Shown: in pieces, positions 45,716 to 53,667 of the stretch | How positions within the stretch are numbered: the first letter of the stretch is position 1 | Layout of the letters: every line of letters begins with the position of its first letter | Assembly: GCA_963765585.1 (NCBI GenBank) | Contig: CAVXXB010000001.1 | Span: 62,001-126,000, forward strand | Direction of reading: 5' to 3' | Source: CAVXXB01 sp963765585 | GTDB taxonomy: Bacteria > Calditrichota > Calditrichia > JAJRVZ01 | Length of the DNA: 64,000 nt | Notes under the pieces: model-generated | The model's database searches: none | What the model saw: the letters and a program-made list of their open reading frames with translations, nothing else | Told to the model about the DNA's origin: nothing | Position numbers and translations under genes: made by a program

Positions 45716-45859
45716 AGTCCCTAAGCGCTTAAGTCCAGACACAGCACAAGTACTTCTTACTTACAAATTCAATAGTATTTTACTTTAGTCCCTGAGCGCC
45801 TGAGTCCCTGAGTCCAGGCACAGGAGGCACAAAGTACTTTTTACTTCAAAATTCAATAT
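45716..45859. repeat. Imperfect direct repeat between tyrS and smpB
   Basis: Two copies, about 45716-45775 and 45786-45859, share the order AGTCCCTRAGCGCYTRAGTCC, CAGRCACAG-like, CACAAAGTACTT and AAATTCAATA. The second has an extra CTGAGTCC unit. The 223-base spacer holds no gene. Confidence 0.65.
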
Positions 45860-45868
45860 TCGATATTT

Positions 45869-46342
45869 TTACTTTTTTCCGTATTCTTTCTGTTCTCTCT
45901 GCAAGTCCCGCTTGGCATCACGCTGGGCAATGGCTACTTTTTTGTCATATTGCCGCTTACCGCGGGCCAGACCCAGATCCACTTTGGCAATATTATTTTT
46001 GAAATACAGACGTAGCGGAATTAGAGTAATACCTTTTTCCTGGACTTTGCGCGCCAGTTTTTTTATTTCCGATTTGTGCAGCAGCAGTTTCCGTTCACGC
46101 AGCGGATCGGCTGCATCAAATGTCGCCTGTTTATATGGCGGAATATGCATACTGACCAACCAGATTTCATTATCGCGTATTTTGGCATAGGCATCGGCCA
46201 GACTGGCTTTGCCCTCGCGTAGTGATTTGACTTCACTGCCCAGTAATACCAATCCGCACTCGACATTATCAACTATTTCATATTCATATCTGGCTTTGCG
46301 GTTAGTGACAATGGTCTTATCTTTTATTTTTTCATCGGGCAT
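45869..46342 (-). CDS. smpB: SsrA-binding protein SmpB
   Basis: SmpB carries tmRNA to stalled ribosomes for trans-translation. The 157 residues show VTNRKARYEYEIVDNVECGLVLLGSEVKSLREGKASLADAYA, HIPPYKQA, and the basic C-terminal tail GLARGKRQYDKKVAIAQRDAKRDLQREQKEYGKK that acts in the ribosomal decoding channel. It is divergent from tRNA-Leu. No tmRNA gene was seen next to it. Confidence 0.96.
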   Translation of the reverse strand: MPDEKIKDKTIVTNRKARYEYEIVDNVECGLVLLGSEVKSLREGKASLADAYAKIRDNEIWLVSMHIPPYKQATFDAADPLRERKLLLHKSEIKKLARKVQEKGITLIPLRLYFKNNIAKVDLGLARGKRQYDKKVAIAQRDAKRDLQREQKEYGKK

Positions 46343-46421
46343 TTCTATCTCAAATCATTTATTAAATAGTCGCAAATATTACCTAATAAATCACTGCTTA
46401 TCAAGGTTGATACATATTTTA

Positions 46422-46450
46422 TTGATTTTAGATTTCAGGCTGGTTAAATT
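46422..46450 (+). promoter_or_regulatory. Predicted tRNA-Leu promoter
   Basis: TTGATT at 46422-46427 and TAAATT at 46445-46450 are 17 bases apart, and the tRNA begins 13 bases later. The -10 matches the one proposed for lepA. Confidence 0.5.
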
Positions 46451-46462
46451 CTGCATTCTTTT

Positions 46463-46546
46463 GCGAAAGTGGCGGAATTGGTAGACGCGCTAGGTTCAGG
46501 GTCTAGTGTTCGCAAGGACGTGGGGGTTCAACTCCCCCCTTTCGCA
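46463..46546 (+). tRNA. tRNA-Leu (anticodon CAG)
   Basis: The 84-base gene folds as a class II tRNA. The acceptor GCGAAAG pairs with CTTTCGC (46539-46545), the D-arm has GGCGGAATTGGTAGACGC, the anticodon loop TTCAGGG carries CAG at 46497-46499, a long variable arm is present and the T-arm is GGGGGTTCAACTCCCCC. The discriminator is A. The CCA end is not encoded. A promoter lies upstream and a terminator 11 bases downstream. Confidence 0.97.
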
Positions 46547-46557
46547 CTCTTTTAAAG

Positions 46558-46582
46558 GCCTGTATTCACAGGCTTTTTTTTT
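46558..46582 (+). terminator. Rho-independent terminator after tRNA-Leu
   Basis: A perfect stem GCCTGT (46558-46563) and ACAGGC (46568-46573) with loop ATTC is followed by nine T. Confidence 0.88.
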
Positions 46583-46666
46583 ACCGCAATGACGCAAAGT
46601 TCGCAAAATTAACACATTATTTTTCCTCAACGTTCTCTTCTTTCTTCTTGTCGTACTTTGCGGTTA
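46582..46666. repeat. Inverted oligomer-repeat element (ACCGCAAAG type)
   Basis: The left end has TACCGCAATGACGCAAAG and TTCGCAAAA; the right end has TCGTACTTTGCGGTTA, whose reverse complement starts TAACCGCAAAGTACGA. It begins inside the T-run of the tRNA terminator and opens a 500-base stretch (46547-47046) with no gene. Confidence 0.6.
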
Positions 46667-46697
46667 GCATTTAATTTAATCGATACAGCATCAAGGT

Positions 46698-46805
46698 TGA
46701 AATGTCCAATGACCAAACCCAAATGTCAAATCAATGACAAATATCAAATACCTAAATAAATGTAAATCAATTGAATTGGCATTGGGATTCTAATATTGGA
46801 CGTTT
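46698..46805. repeat. Inverted oligomer-repeat element (TGTCCAAT type)
   Basis: The left arm (46698-46748) holds AAATGTCCAATGACCAAA and CCCAAATGTCAAATC; the right arm (46773-46805) reads as the reverse complement of AAACGTCCAATATTAG and CCCAATGCCAATTC. About two thirds of the bases of the outer 33 match. Confidence 0.6.
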
Positions 46806-46810
46806 TTATT

Positions 46811-47035
46811 CTGCGTCCTCTGTGTCTTCTCCTTGCTCTCTGAGGTTGATTTTATCACCTATGTATTGCAGTTCATTTAAATAACAGGTAAAAAGGTTCT
46901 TATCCATAGGATCTCGTTCCGGGACAGAATGACAGTGTGATAAGTCCCCTCCTTGCGGTCCCGCGAAACGGGATCGGAGGGAGGGGATTTAGGGGAGGGT
47001 TATTCTTCTCCGCGCTCTCTGCGGTTAAATTTCAT
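46811..47035. repeat. CTCTGCG-type words and a CCCCTCC/GGAGGGG hairpin
   Basis: 46811-46850 holds CTGCGTCCTCTGTGTCTTCT and CTCTCTGAGGTT. At 46945-46952 and 46980-46987 TCCCCTCC pairs with GGAGGGGA around an inner CCCG/CGGG pair, and 47015-47035 has CGCGCTCTCTGCGGTTAAAT. A short GGACAGAATGACAG like the dispersed elements lies near 46920. No gene is present. Confidence 0.5.
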
Positions 47036-47046
47036 GATAAACAAAA

Positions 47047-47298
47047 TCAATGTGAAATTACATTAACCCGCTGGTCATGCACATATCTGAATTCAGTTTC
47101 AGGTGGGATCATATTATAGATGGTACGGGGCATAGGTCGCCCGATCCAGATAGTACCGCCAGCAGGGGGTGCACCATAAGGTCTGGGGACACCAACGCCA
47201 ACGCCAACTGAGACATTGGATGGACCGGCACAGGATAAAATTGTCATTGACAGTGCGAACGAGATGAAAAGTAATACGACTTTTATTTTAGATTTCAT
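47047..47298 (-). CDS. Small lipoprotein of unknown function
   Basis: The 83-residue protein has a lipoprotein signal with the lipobox ILSCAG, so Cys23 should be acylated. The mature part is Gly-, Val- and Pro-rich (VGVGVGVPRPYGAPPAGGTIWIGRP) and ends in a short polar tail. It resembles small outer-membrane lipoproteins, but no family is clear. It lies 24 bases downstream of the VOC-domain lipoprotein on the same strand and may share its transcript. Frame length alone would not be persuasive, but the lipobox is good. Confidence 0.65.
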   Translation of the reverse strand: MKSKIKVVLLFISFALSMTILSCAGPSNVSVGVGVGVPRPYGAPPAGGTIWIGRPMPRTIYNMIPPETEFRYVHDQRVNVISH

Positions 47299-47322
47299 TG
47301 TTTTTCTCCAGTCAGATCAATT

Positions 47323-48249
47323 TTATTCGTAAGGCCATTTTTGCACGGCAAAGACACCACCGCTGGGATCCGAAACCAGGGCAACACTGCCTTTACGCAA
47401 CTCTGCATTTGGTGCCAGCAACACCTCTCCACCCAGACTTATTACCCGGTCAACCACTGGTTGCACTTCCTCAACTAAAACATATACCAGCCAGTTTGGC
47501 TTGACACCTTCCCACGGAACCTGACTCATACCCGCCCGGCGTTTTCCTGACATGGTTAACAGATGATAGGAATAATCTTCACGCACCGGAATACTTTCTG
47601 ATTCATAACCAATTAATTCCTGATAGAATTTAAGGGCTAGTTTGGAATCCTTAGAAAGATATTCATGCCATAACCAACTGAAATTTACCGGTTCTTTGTC
47701 CACGGGATCTCCGACATCAGATCGTATCACCGCCAGCAATGCGCCCTGGGCATCCTGGACAATCGCCATGCGGCCGCGGGCAGGCTGGTTCCATGCCTCG
47801 CGTAATATCGTCCCGTTATTTTTTTTTAAAAAATTTACCGCACTATCCACATTTTGCACAGAAAGATAACTCATCCATTGTGACGGATTGCTGCCGTCTT
47901 CGAGTTCCTCGACATATACAATGCCACCGATCGGGGAGCCGTTAAATGTGATGGTGGTATATTTTGTCTTGGGATCTTCTTCGCCGATAAACTTCCAGCC
48001 AAATAATTCACCATAAAATTGTTTGACTACCGGTACATTATTGGTCATCAGATCATGCCAGACAAATTTTCCCGGAAAATATTGAGTGGTGGGTGTTTCG
48101 GTTACAGCTGGAACGATCAGGACTTTTTGCGAACAGGATGACATGAGCAGAATGATGAACAATAATGTTAATGAATAAAATAATTTTACCGGCTGATATG
48201 AAATGGAGTTAATTTTTTTCTTGTATGAAAATGACTTTATATTTTTCAA
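47323..48249 (-). CDS. Lipoprotein with two VOC (glyoxalase-like) domains
   Basis: The 308-residue protein starts with a long signal peptide ending in a lipobox (LLMSSCSQ, about 35-42). Two vicinal-oxygen-chelate domains follow: about 60-175 (GKFVWHDLMTNNVPVVKQFYGELFGWKF) and 190-305 (FSWLWHEYLSKDSKLALKFYQELIGYE). Each has the F-W-x-H and FY-x-x-L-F/I-G patterns of the family. VOC domains are found in glyoxalases, dioxygenases and antibiotic-binding proteins; the tandem form resembles CFP30B-like proteins. Lipid anchoring is less usual for this fold. No substrate can be named. Confidence 0.82.
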   Translation of the reverse strand: MKNIKSFSYKKKINSISYQPVKLFYSLTLLFIILLMSSCSQKVLIVPAVTETPTTQYFPGKFVWHDLMTNNVPVVKQFYGELFGWKFIGEEDPKTKYTTITFNGSPIGGIVYVEELEDGSNPSQWMSYLSVQNVDSAVNFLKKNNGTILREAWNQPARGRMAIVQDAQGALLAVIRSDVGDPVDKEPVNFSWLWHEYLSKDSKLALKFYQELIGYESESIPVREDYSYHLLTMSGKRRAGMSQVPWEGVKPNWLVYVLVEEVQPVVDRVISLGGEVLLAPNAELRKGSVALVSDPSGGVFAVQKWPYE

Positions 48250-48314
48250 TTAAAATCTCCCCTCTTTCTGGCTGATACTAAAACATAAGTAACAGCTTAT
48301 GCTCATGGCTGTTT

Positions 48315-48452
48315 CTATGCAACTAAATTTTTCATCCCTGCTTTGGATAATCCGGCTATAACATGCTCCACCAGGTCGGACTCTTTAACAAAAGGGTGAC
48401 TATATCCTGAAAAATCAAAAGTATTAAAAATTGTACCATTATTTCTCAGTAT
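48315..48452 (-). pseudogene. Possible gene remnant without a start
   Basis: A 45-codon stretch open to the stop at 48315 reads NNGTIFNTFDFSGYSHPFVK, then SDLVEHVIAGLSKAGMKNLVA. The residue mix looks coding, unlike the AT-rich flanks, but there is no ATG, GTG or TTG at its start, and it begins inside the end of the next upstream gene. It could be the tail of a lost gene or a chance frame. The rest of 48250-48438 holds nothing else. Confidence 0.25.
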
Positions 48453-48663
48453 TTATAAATTCATCGCTGGAAAGCTTTTCAAAACTTAGCAGATTCATGA
48501 TCTTGCGGGCTATGGTCAAATTATTCCGGGCGGAGGAAAGCATTTTCTTAATATTTTTGTGATCGGTAAAATTTTCATCCAGCTGGTTTATTTCTGACGT
48601 GAGTGTGGCTATTATTTCTGCCAGCTGGTCTTTATCGGTTTTCAATTTACTGTTCATATGCAT
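48439..48663 (-). CDS. Short helical protein of unknown function
   Basis: The 74-residue protein is polar and almost wholly helical in prediction by eye (DQLAEIIATLTSEINQLDEN, then KNIKKMLSSARNNLTIARKIMNLLSFEK), with heptad-like spacing of Leu and Ile that could form a short coiled coil. There is no signal peptide or cysteine. The ATG at 48663 is followed by another at 48657. I recognise no family, and it stands alone between spacers with repeats. Confidence 0.5.
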   Translation of the reverse strand: MHMNSKLKTDKDQLAEIIATLTSEINQLDENFTDHKNIKKMLSSARNNLTIARKIMNLLSFEKLSSDEFINTEK

Positions 48664-48740
48664 ACCTTAATATCAATATACAAAACTTTTACATAACAAC
48701 TTATGTATTTATCTATGCTCAGCTGATTTATTAATTACTA

Positions 48741-48906
48741 TTACCACCAAGACTCAAAGACACTAAGAGTATAGGATATAAAAATTATATTTGTATCTAA
48801 TCTGCATTTTTAACCGCCAAATACGCAGAGAAGACGCTAAGTGCGCAAACTAAATAATATATAATCTTTGCCTACCTCGCATAACTCTTGGTGCCCTATG
48901 CGGTTA
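48741..48906. repeat. Nested inverted oligomer-repeat elements (CACCAAGA and TAACCGC types)
   Basis: TAACCGC (48811-48817) and GCGGTTA (48900-48906) bound an element with ATACGCAGAGAAGACGCTAAG on the left and CTCGCATAACTCTTGGTG on the right. Outside it, ACCACCAAGACTCAAAGACA (from 48743) matches in reverse the ACTCTTGGTG of the right arm. The 327-base spacer 48664-48990 has no gene besides this. Confidence 0.6.
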
Positions 48907-48990
48907 GAAATTTTTATTTAGAAAAATAATACTTCTTGCATTATGGAAATCTTTATGCTATGCTTTAATCAGAAAATAACCGTAGGTGAC

Positions 48991-49971
48991 ATGATGCGAA
49001 TTTTGGTTTGTGCTTTTAGTATAATCCTGACCGGAATATTAACATCTTGTTCCGGAGTGCTTGAACCCGATTTCAGCAACTATCAGAGCCTTGCTGTTTC
49101 TGTCGGAATGAATGGAACCAGGCAAATTGTGATTGTCGATTGTAATGACCCGTCAAACTATCAGATCATTACCGGTCCGGAGGAAAATGCCTCGAATCCT
49201 GTGTATTCCCCTGATAAAAGATATCTCAGCTATTTTGATCATTCAGATGGATTTACCGACGGCGGCCGGCTGGTATTATATGATACATATACCGGTGAGA
49301 AACGGGACTGGATCGAAAATATCGGTAAAATAAATGACACTATGAAGGTGCATGGAACAGATATTCTGTGGCAGCCGGACTCAAAAGGGTTTTATGTTTA
49401 TCAATATTTAAATCCTCAGGGCCATGCTCATATTGATATCACAAAAGATGAGTTTACTTATTTTCAGGGAAATGCCTACCCGATTGAGACATTTGTTGGA
49501 TACAAGAACTCTGAAACTCTAATAGTCAGAACGACAACATCTGCTGAAAATCATGGTGTTTTCTATTATATGAATAAAAATGGGGAATATCTGGAGACAG
49601 TTGAAAATCCTTATCTTAGAAATGAAGGTGAAATTTATAAATCGAGCCGAAGTGTGAATGATGCAAAATATTACCCTTCGGTCGGATTATTTGTTTTTAC
49701 TGTATCCGATACCATTTCCTCCGATAAAGTCATCTGTATTACAAATCTGGATGGATCATATTTTGAGGTACTTACCCAGGACTTCAAGGATGGGAATCCA
49801 ACACTCAATAATTTGGATAACGTGATATACTTTGAGAGATGGGGATGGGTCGGAACCCAAAGAAAATATTATCCCATTATGAGTGTAGCGCTGGACTCTA
49901 AAAAAGTCACCGAATTCTTTAGTATCACTAAAATACCTGGTGCAACAGATATAATTCAGCCGAATTATTAG
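48991..49971 (+). CDS. Lipoprotein with TolB/WD40-like propeller repeats
   Basis: The start at 48991 (or the ATG three bases later) follows AGGTG and gives a lipoprotein signal, MRILVCAFSIILTGILTSCSG, with lipobox LTSC. An upstream ATG at 48943 adds 16 residues before it and is less likely. The mature part has repeated strand blocks such as NASNPVYSPDKRYLSYFDHSD, TDILWQPDSKGFYVYQY and GNPTLNNLDNVIYFERWG, in the style of the PD40/TolB propeller, where P-x-W-S-P-D-G-K-x-I is the repeat core. The likely site is the periplasmic face of a membrane. A TolB-like or sensor role is only an analogy. Confidence 0.72.
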   Translation: MMRILVCAFSIILTGILTSCSGVLEPDFSNYQSLAVSVGMNGTRQIVIVDCNDPSNYQIITGPEENASNPVYSPDKRYLSYFDHSDGFTDGGRLVLYDTYTGEKRDWIENIGKINDTMKVHGTDILWQPDSKGFYVYQYLNPQGHAHIDITKDEFTYFQGNAYPIETFVGYKNSETLIVRTTTSAENHGVFYYMNKNGEYLETVENPYLRNEGEIYKSSRSVNDAKYYPSVGLFVFTVSDTISSDKVICITNLDGSYFEVLTQDFKDGNPTLNNLDNVIYFERWGWVGTQRKYYPIMSVALDSKKVTEFFSITKIPGATDIIQPNY

Positions 49972-50019
49972 ATCTGAGTTAAATATTAAACACGATTGTG
50001 CCGAATTTTGAGTTTCTTC

Positions 50020-50072
50020 AGCATCCTTTCAAAAGCCTGTCTTGTAGATCCTGAACTATATTCAGGATGACG
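50020..50072. repeat. Dispersed palindromic intergenic element, copy 3
   Basis: CAGCATCCTTTCAAAAGCCTG is followed by GATCCTGAACTATATTCAGG and ATGACG. ATCCTGAA and TTCAGGAT pair around four or more bases. It lies in the spacer before dacB. Confidence 0.6.
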
Positions 50073-50174
50073 ATGATATTTTAAATTTGTAATTCAATCC
50101 CCTGCCTCTTAATTTTTGCCTCAACAATTTAAACATTAACAAATACTATGTATATATTCCTGCGGAGATTATTT

Positions 50175-51640
50175 ATGATCCGATTCCTGCTTTTTATTTC
50201 ATCGCCTTCAATCTGCTTTTCGCACAATCCGATTACAGTCAACTGGAAAAGATTGCCCAAAAAGCGGTTGATCACCCGGCTCTGACACACGGTATGTGGA
50301 GCCTGTATGCCGTTAACAGCGAAACCGGCAAAGTGATCATCGATATAAATGGCCAGAAAGCCATGGCACCGGCCTCCAATCAAAAATTGCTGACCTCAGC
50401 TGCTGCATTGGCTCTGATCGGTCCGGATGAGATACTTCACACTTACCTGGAATACACCGGATCAATCAAGAATGGAGTGCTGGATGGCGATCTGTTTATT
50501 CGTGGAGAAGGTGACCCAACCCTGGGATCATGTGCTTATGATACCGCCAATTGCATGGATACCCAAACCATACACTGGGTGAATTCGGTAAAACAACTGG
50601 GCATTTCAAAAATCGAAGGAAATATTATCGGGGATGATCGTTATTTTGATCATATGCCTTTGGCACCGGCCTGGCAATGGACGGACATCGGTAATTATTA
50701 TGCATGCAATACCAGCGGCCTTTGTTTTAACGAGAACCTGTATTACCTGTTTTTTAAACCGGCCAGATATGTTGGTGGCAATGCAAAAGTGATCGCTACC
50801 AATCCTGTGATTCCCGGACTTGAATTCCTTAATCATATGAAAACCGGGCCAAAGGGATCCGGTGACAAGGGATTTATTTATGCCGCTCCCTGGCAAAATC
50901 TGCATCAGCTGGAAGGAACGATTCCGGCCGGTGTGCGGGAGTTTTCCATCAAAGGTGCCATGCCGGATCCGGCGTTATTTACTGCCCAATATCTTAAGCA
51001 AAAACTCGAAGAGAGTAATATTCCGGTAACGGGTAGCTGTGCCACAGTACGAACCTATTCAAACAATAATGCACCCCGGCAGACGATACATACCACCAAG
51101 TCACCACCTTTAAAAGATATCATATATATCATCAACAAGAAGAGTAATAATCTGTATGCCGAGCAAATGATAAAAATCATCGGTAAAAAAGTAAAGCAGG
51201 AAGGGAGTCTGGAGGCCGGAATCGAAGCCATTGAAGAATGGCTCGAGGAAAATCAAATTGATACCGAAGGGATTTTTATCCATGACGGATCCGGTCTGGC
51301 ATTAATTGACCGGCTGTCAACAAAATTTCTGACTGATTTGCTGATTACCATGAAGAATTCTGAAGTTTTTGATCCATTTTATCATTCTTTACCGATTGCC
51401 GGAGACCCCAATGATATTGGCACACTAAGTGGATATTGTAAAAATACCCGGGCGGCAAAAAATCTCAGAGCGAAAACCGGCTCCCATGTCAGGATTCGTG
51501 CACATTCCGGATACGTTACCTCACGCTCCGGCCAGGTGATCTGCTTCTCGATGATGTCCAATGATTATACCGGTTCATCACGGCCGATTAATAATTTACA
51601 TGAGAAGGTGATGGTGGCGTTGGCCGAGATTAGGGATTAG
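50175..51640 (+). CDS. dacB: D-alanyl-D-alanine carboxypeptidase/endopeptidase DacB (PBP4), frameshifted in its signal peptide
   Basis: PBP4-type enzymes trim peptidoglycan in the periplasm. GGAG lies eight bases before the ATG at 50175, which begins MIRFLLF. That frame is lost at once, while the correct frame runs without a start codon into NLLFAQSDYSQLEKIAQKAV and the enzyme. One more T in the T5 run at 50191-50195 joins them as MIRFLLFYFIAFNLLFAQSD, a standard signal peptide, and gives 488 residues. Active-site motifs are SNQK (Ser68-Lys71 in the repaired numbering), SNN in KKSNNLYAEQ and KTG in RAKTGSH. The last codons (IRD and stop) come from the start of the GATTAGG repeat array. Confidence 0.9.
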
Positions 51641-51698
51641 GGATTAGGGATTAGGGATTAGGGATTAGGGATTAGGGATTAGGGATTAGGGATTAGGG
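51628..51698 (+). repeat. Telomere-like tandem repeat, about ten copies of GATTAGG
   Basis: A perfect array of the 7-mer GATTAGG (equally TTAGGGA) spans 71 bases. Its first copy supplies the final codons and TAG stop of dacB. At 51754-51773 a degraded reverse arm, AATTTCTAATCTCTAATC, faces it across about 55 bases. Confidence 0.95.
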
Positions 51699-51775
51699 AA
51701 ATTTTTGCGTTTTTGGTATTGCATGTCAAGTATTTTTTTCATTTTTCATACCTAATTTCTAATCTCTAATCATTT

Positions 51776-51841
51776 TCTCTGCGACTCTGCGTCACTGCGC
51801 GAGATAGGGATAGCCGGAGACCGCTTTCGCTAATCTCCGGC
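51776..51841. repeat. CTCTGCG-type words and GCCGGAGA hairpin
   Basis: CTCTGCGACTCTGCGTCACT is followed by GCCGGAGA (51813-51820) and its reverse complement TCTCCGGC (51834-51841). The latter could fold with a 13-base loop, but no T-run follows. The rest of 51641-51932 has CAGGACTCAGGGAC-like words and no gene. Confidence 0.5.
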
Positions 51842-51932
51842 CAAGATTTATTTTCAGGACTCAGGGACTTTTTCTCTTTGTCACTCTGTCGCTAAATTGC
51901 CTTTATATTTATAAACAGTTGGAACAACAAAT

Positions 51933-53660
51933 ATGGACAAAAAACAACTTATTAAGATACTCGAAGAGATCGGTATTCTGCTGGAACTTAAAGGGGAAAA
52001 TCCGTTCAAGGCCCGGGCTTATTATAATGCGGCACGGCAATTTGAAACCATGGTTACGGATATTGAAGAACTGGTTACTTCAGGAAAAATAGCCGATGTA
52101 AAGGGCGTCGGCACTGCCCTGGCGGATAAGATCACAAAACTGGTGACTACCGGTGAACTGCCATATTATGAGGAATTAAAATCATCCGTACCGGAAGGAC
52201 TATTCGATATTCTGAAAATTCCCGGTTTGGGTGCAAAAAAGGTAAAAGTGATATATGAGAAACTGGGGGTAACATCTCTCGGTGAACTGGAATATGCCTG
52301 TCGCGAAAACCGCTTGCGCGATCTTTCCGGCTTTGGTCAAAAAAGCCAGGATACGATCCTGAAAAATATTGAACAATATAAGCAGTATCAACAGCAGTTC
52401 TTATTTCCGGTGGCCGAGTTTGAAGCGCAGGAATTATATAATTATTTAAAGGCAAACAAAAACCTGCAACGGTTGGAGATTGCCGGCAGTTTGAGACGCA
52501 AAAAAGAAGTTATCAAAGACATTGATATTGTGGCCAGTTGCGAACAAAACCTACGCGAAAGCACCATGGACTATTTTACTTCCTATCCGCTCGTTCTTGA
52601 AACCACCGTTAGGGGTGAGACAAAATCAACCATAAAACTGCAGTCGGGAATGAGCGCCGATCTGCGTGTTGTTGATGACCGCGAGTTTTCCTTCGCCCTA
52701 CACCACTCGACCGGAAGCAAAGAACATAACACGGCCATGCGCGCTTTGGCAAAAACCAAAAATCTTAAGATGAATGAATATGGTTTATTCCATGACGATA
52801 CACCGCTTGAATGCAAAGATGAACATGACATATTTGAAAAACTGGAGATGGCATATATTGTTCCTGAATTGCGTGAGGATCGTGGTGAAATTGAAGCCAG
52901 TAAGCAACGGCGATTACCGGATTTGTATGATGGGTCGCCTTTTAACGGCATTTTTCATATCCACACAACCTATAGTGATGGGGCGCATTCCCTGTCAGAA
53001 ATCGTTAAGGTCTGTCAGCAAAATGGATGGCAGTATGTTGGAATTTCCGATCACAGTAAATCCGCATTCTATGCCAATGGACTGACTGAAGACCGTGTAT
53101 TGGAACAACACCGGGAAATTGAAAAACTAAATGAAATCTATCCGGATATTACTATTTTCAAAGGAATTGAAGCAGACATTTTAGTGGATGGAAAAATTGA
53201 CTATGATGATGATTTTCTGACTAACTTCGATTTCGTCATTGCCTCGGTACACAGTAATTTTAATCTATCGGAAGATGATATGACCGAACGCATCTGCCGG
53301 GCAGTGGAACATCCCGCAGTCACCATGCTCGGCCACCCCACCGGGCGTCTGCTTCTGGGTCGCGAATCGTATAATATCAACATGGAAAAAGTAATTGAAA
53401 CCGCCGGAAATTATAATAAAATAATTGAGATAAATTCCAGTCCATACCGGCTGGATCTCGACTGGCGCTGGGGCGTATTTGCCCGGGAGAATAAAGTTAA
53501 AACCGCACTCAATCCCGATGCGCACTCGATTGATGGTCTGCAGGATTATCGCTATGGAATCAATATTGCCCGAAAGGCGGGGTTTGAGACGAAAGATGTG
53601 ATTAATTCCTGGAATGTGGATCAGATTTCTGCTTTATTTTTCAATCGTGATGCTCGATAG
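51933..53660 (+). CDS. polX: DNA polymerase X with PHP domain (PolX)
   Basis: Bacterial PolX is a repair polymerase with an added 3'-5' exonuclease activity in its PHP domain. The 575 residues show an N-terminal 8-kDa and helix-hairpin-helix region (about 1-150, with VKGVGTALADKITKL and KIPGLGAKKVKVIYEKLG), the nucleotidyl-transfer palm (EIAGSLRRKKEVIKDIDIVAS, where the paired Asp bind metal, and SADLRVVDDREFSFAL) and a C-terminal PHP domain from about 337 (HIHTTYSDGAHSL, GISDHSKSA, GIEADIL, SVHSNF, HPTGRLLLGR, NPDAHS). The metal ligands are intact, so the exonuclease should be active. It stands alone between repeat-rich spacers. Confidence 0.96.
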   Translation: MDKKQLIKILEEIGILLELKGENPFKARAYYNAARQFETMVTDIEELVTSGKIADVKGVGTALADKITKLVTTGELPYYEELKSSVPEGLFDILKIPGLGAKKVKVIYEKLGVTSLGELEYACRENRLRDLSGFGQKSQDTILKNIEQYKQYQQQFLFPVAEFEAQELYNYLKANKNLQRLEIAGSLRRKKEVIKDIDIVASCEQNLRESTMDYFTSYPLVLETTVRGETKSTIKLQSGMSADLRVVDDREFSFALHHSTGSKEHNTAMRALAKTKNLKMNEYGLFHDDTPLECKDEHDIFEKLEMAYIVPELREDRGEIEASKQRRLPDLYDGSPFNGIFHIHTTYSDGAHSLSEIVKVCQQNGWQYVGISDHSKSAFYANGLTEDRVLEQHREIEKLNEIYPDITIFKGIEADILVDGKIDYDDDFLTNFDFVIASVHSNFNLSEDDMTERICRAVEHPAVTMLGHPTGRLLLGRESYNINMEKVIETAGNYNKIIEINSSPYRLDLDWRWGVFARENKVKTALNPDAHSIDGLQDYRYGINIARKAGFETKDVINSWNVDQISALFFNRDAR

Positions 53661-53667
53661 AGTGTTT

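Noticed and set aside
46547..47046. A non-coding RNA or tmRNA gene near smpB
   Set aside because: I looked for the tRNA-like ends and tag frame of tmRNA and for other stable RNA folds, and saw only repeats.
51628..51698. A CRISPR array or real chromosome end
   Set aside because: The 7-base unit has no spacers, no cas gene is near, and coding sequence lies on both sides, so neither idea holds.
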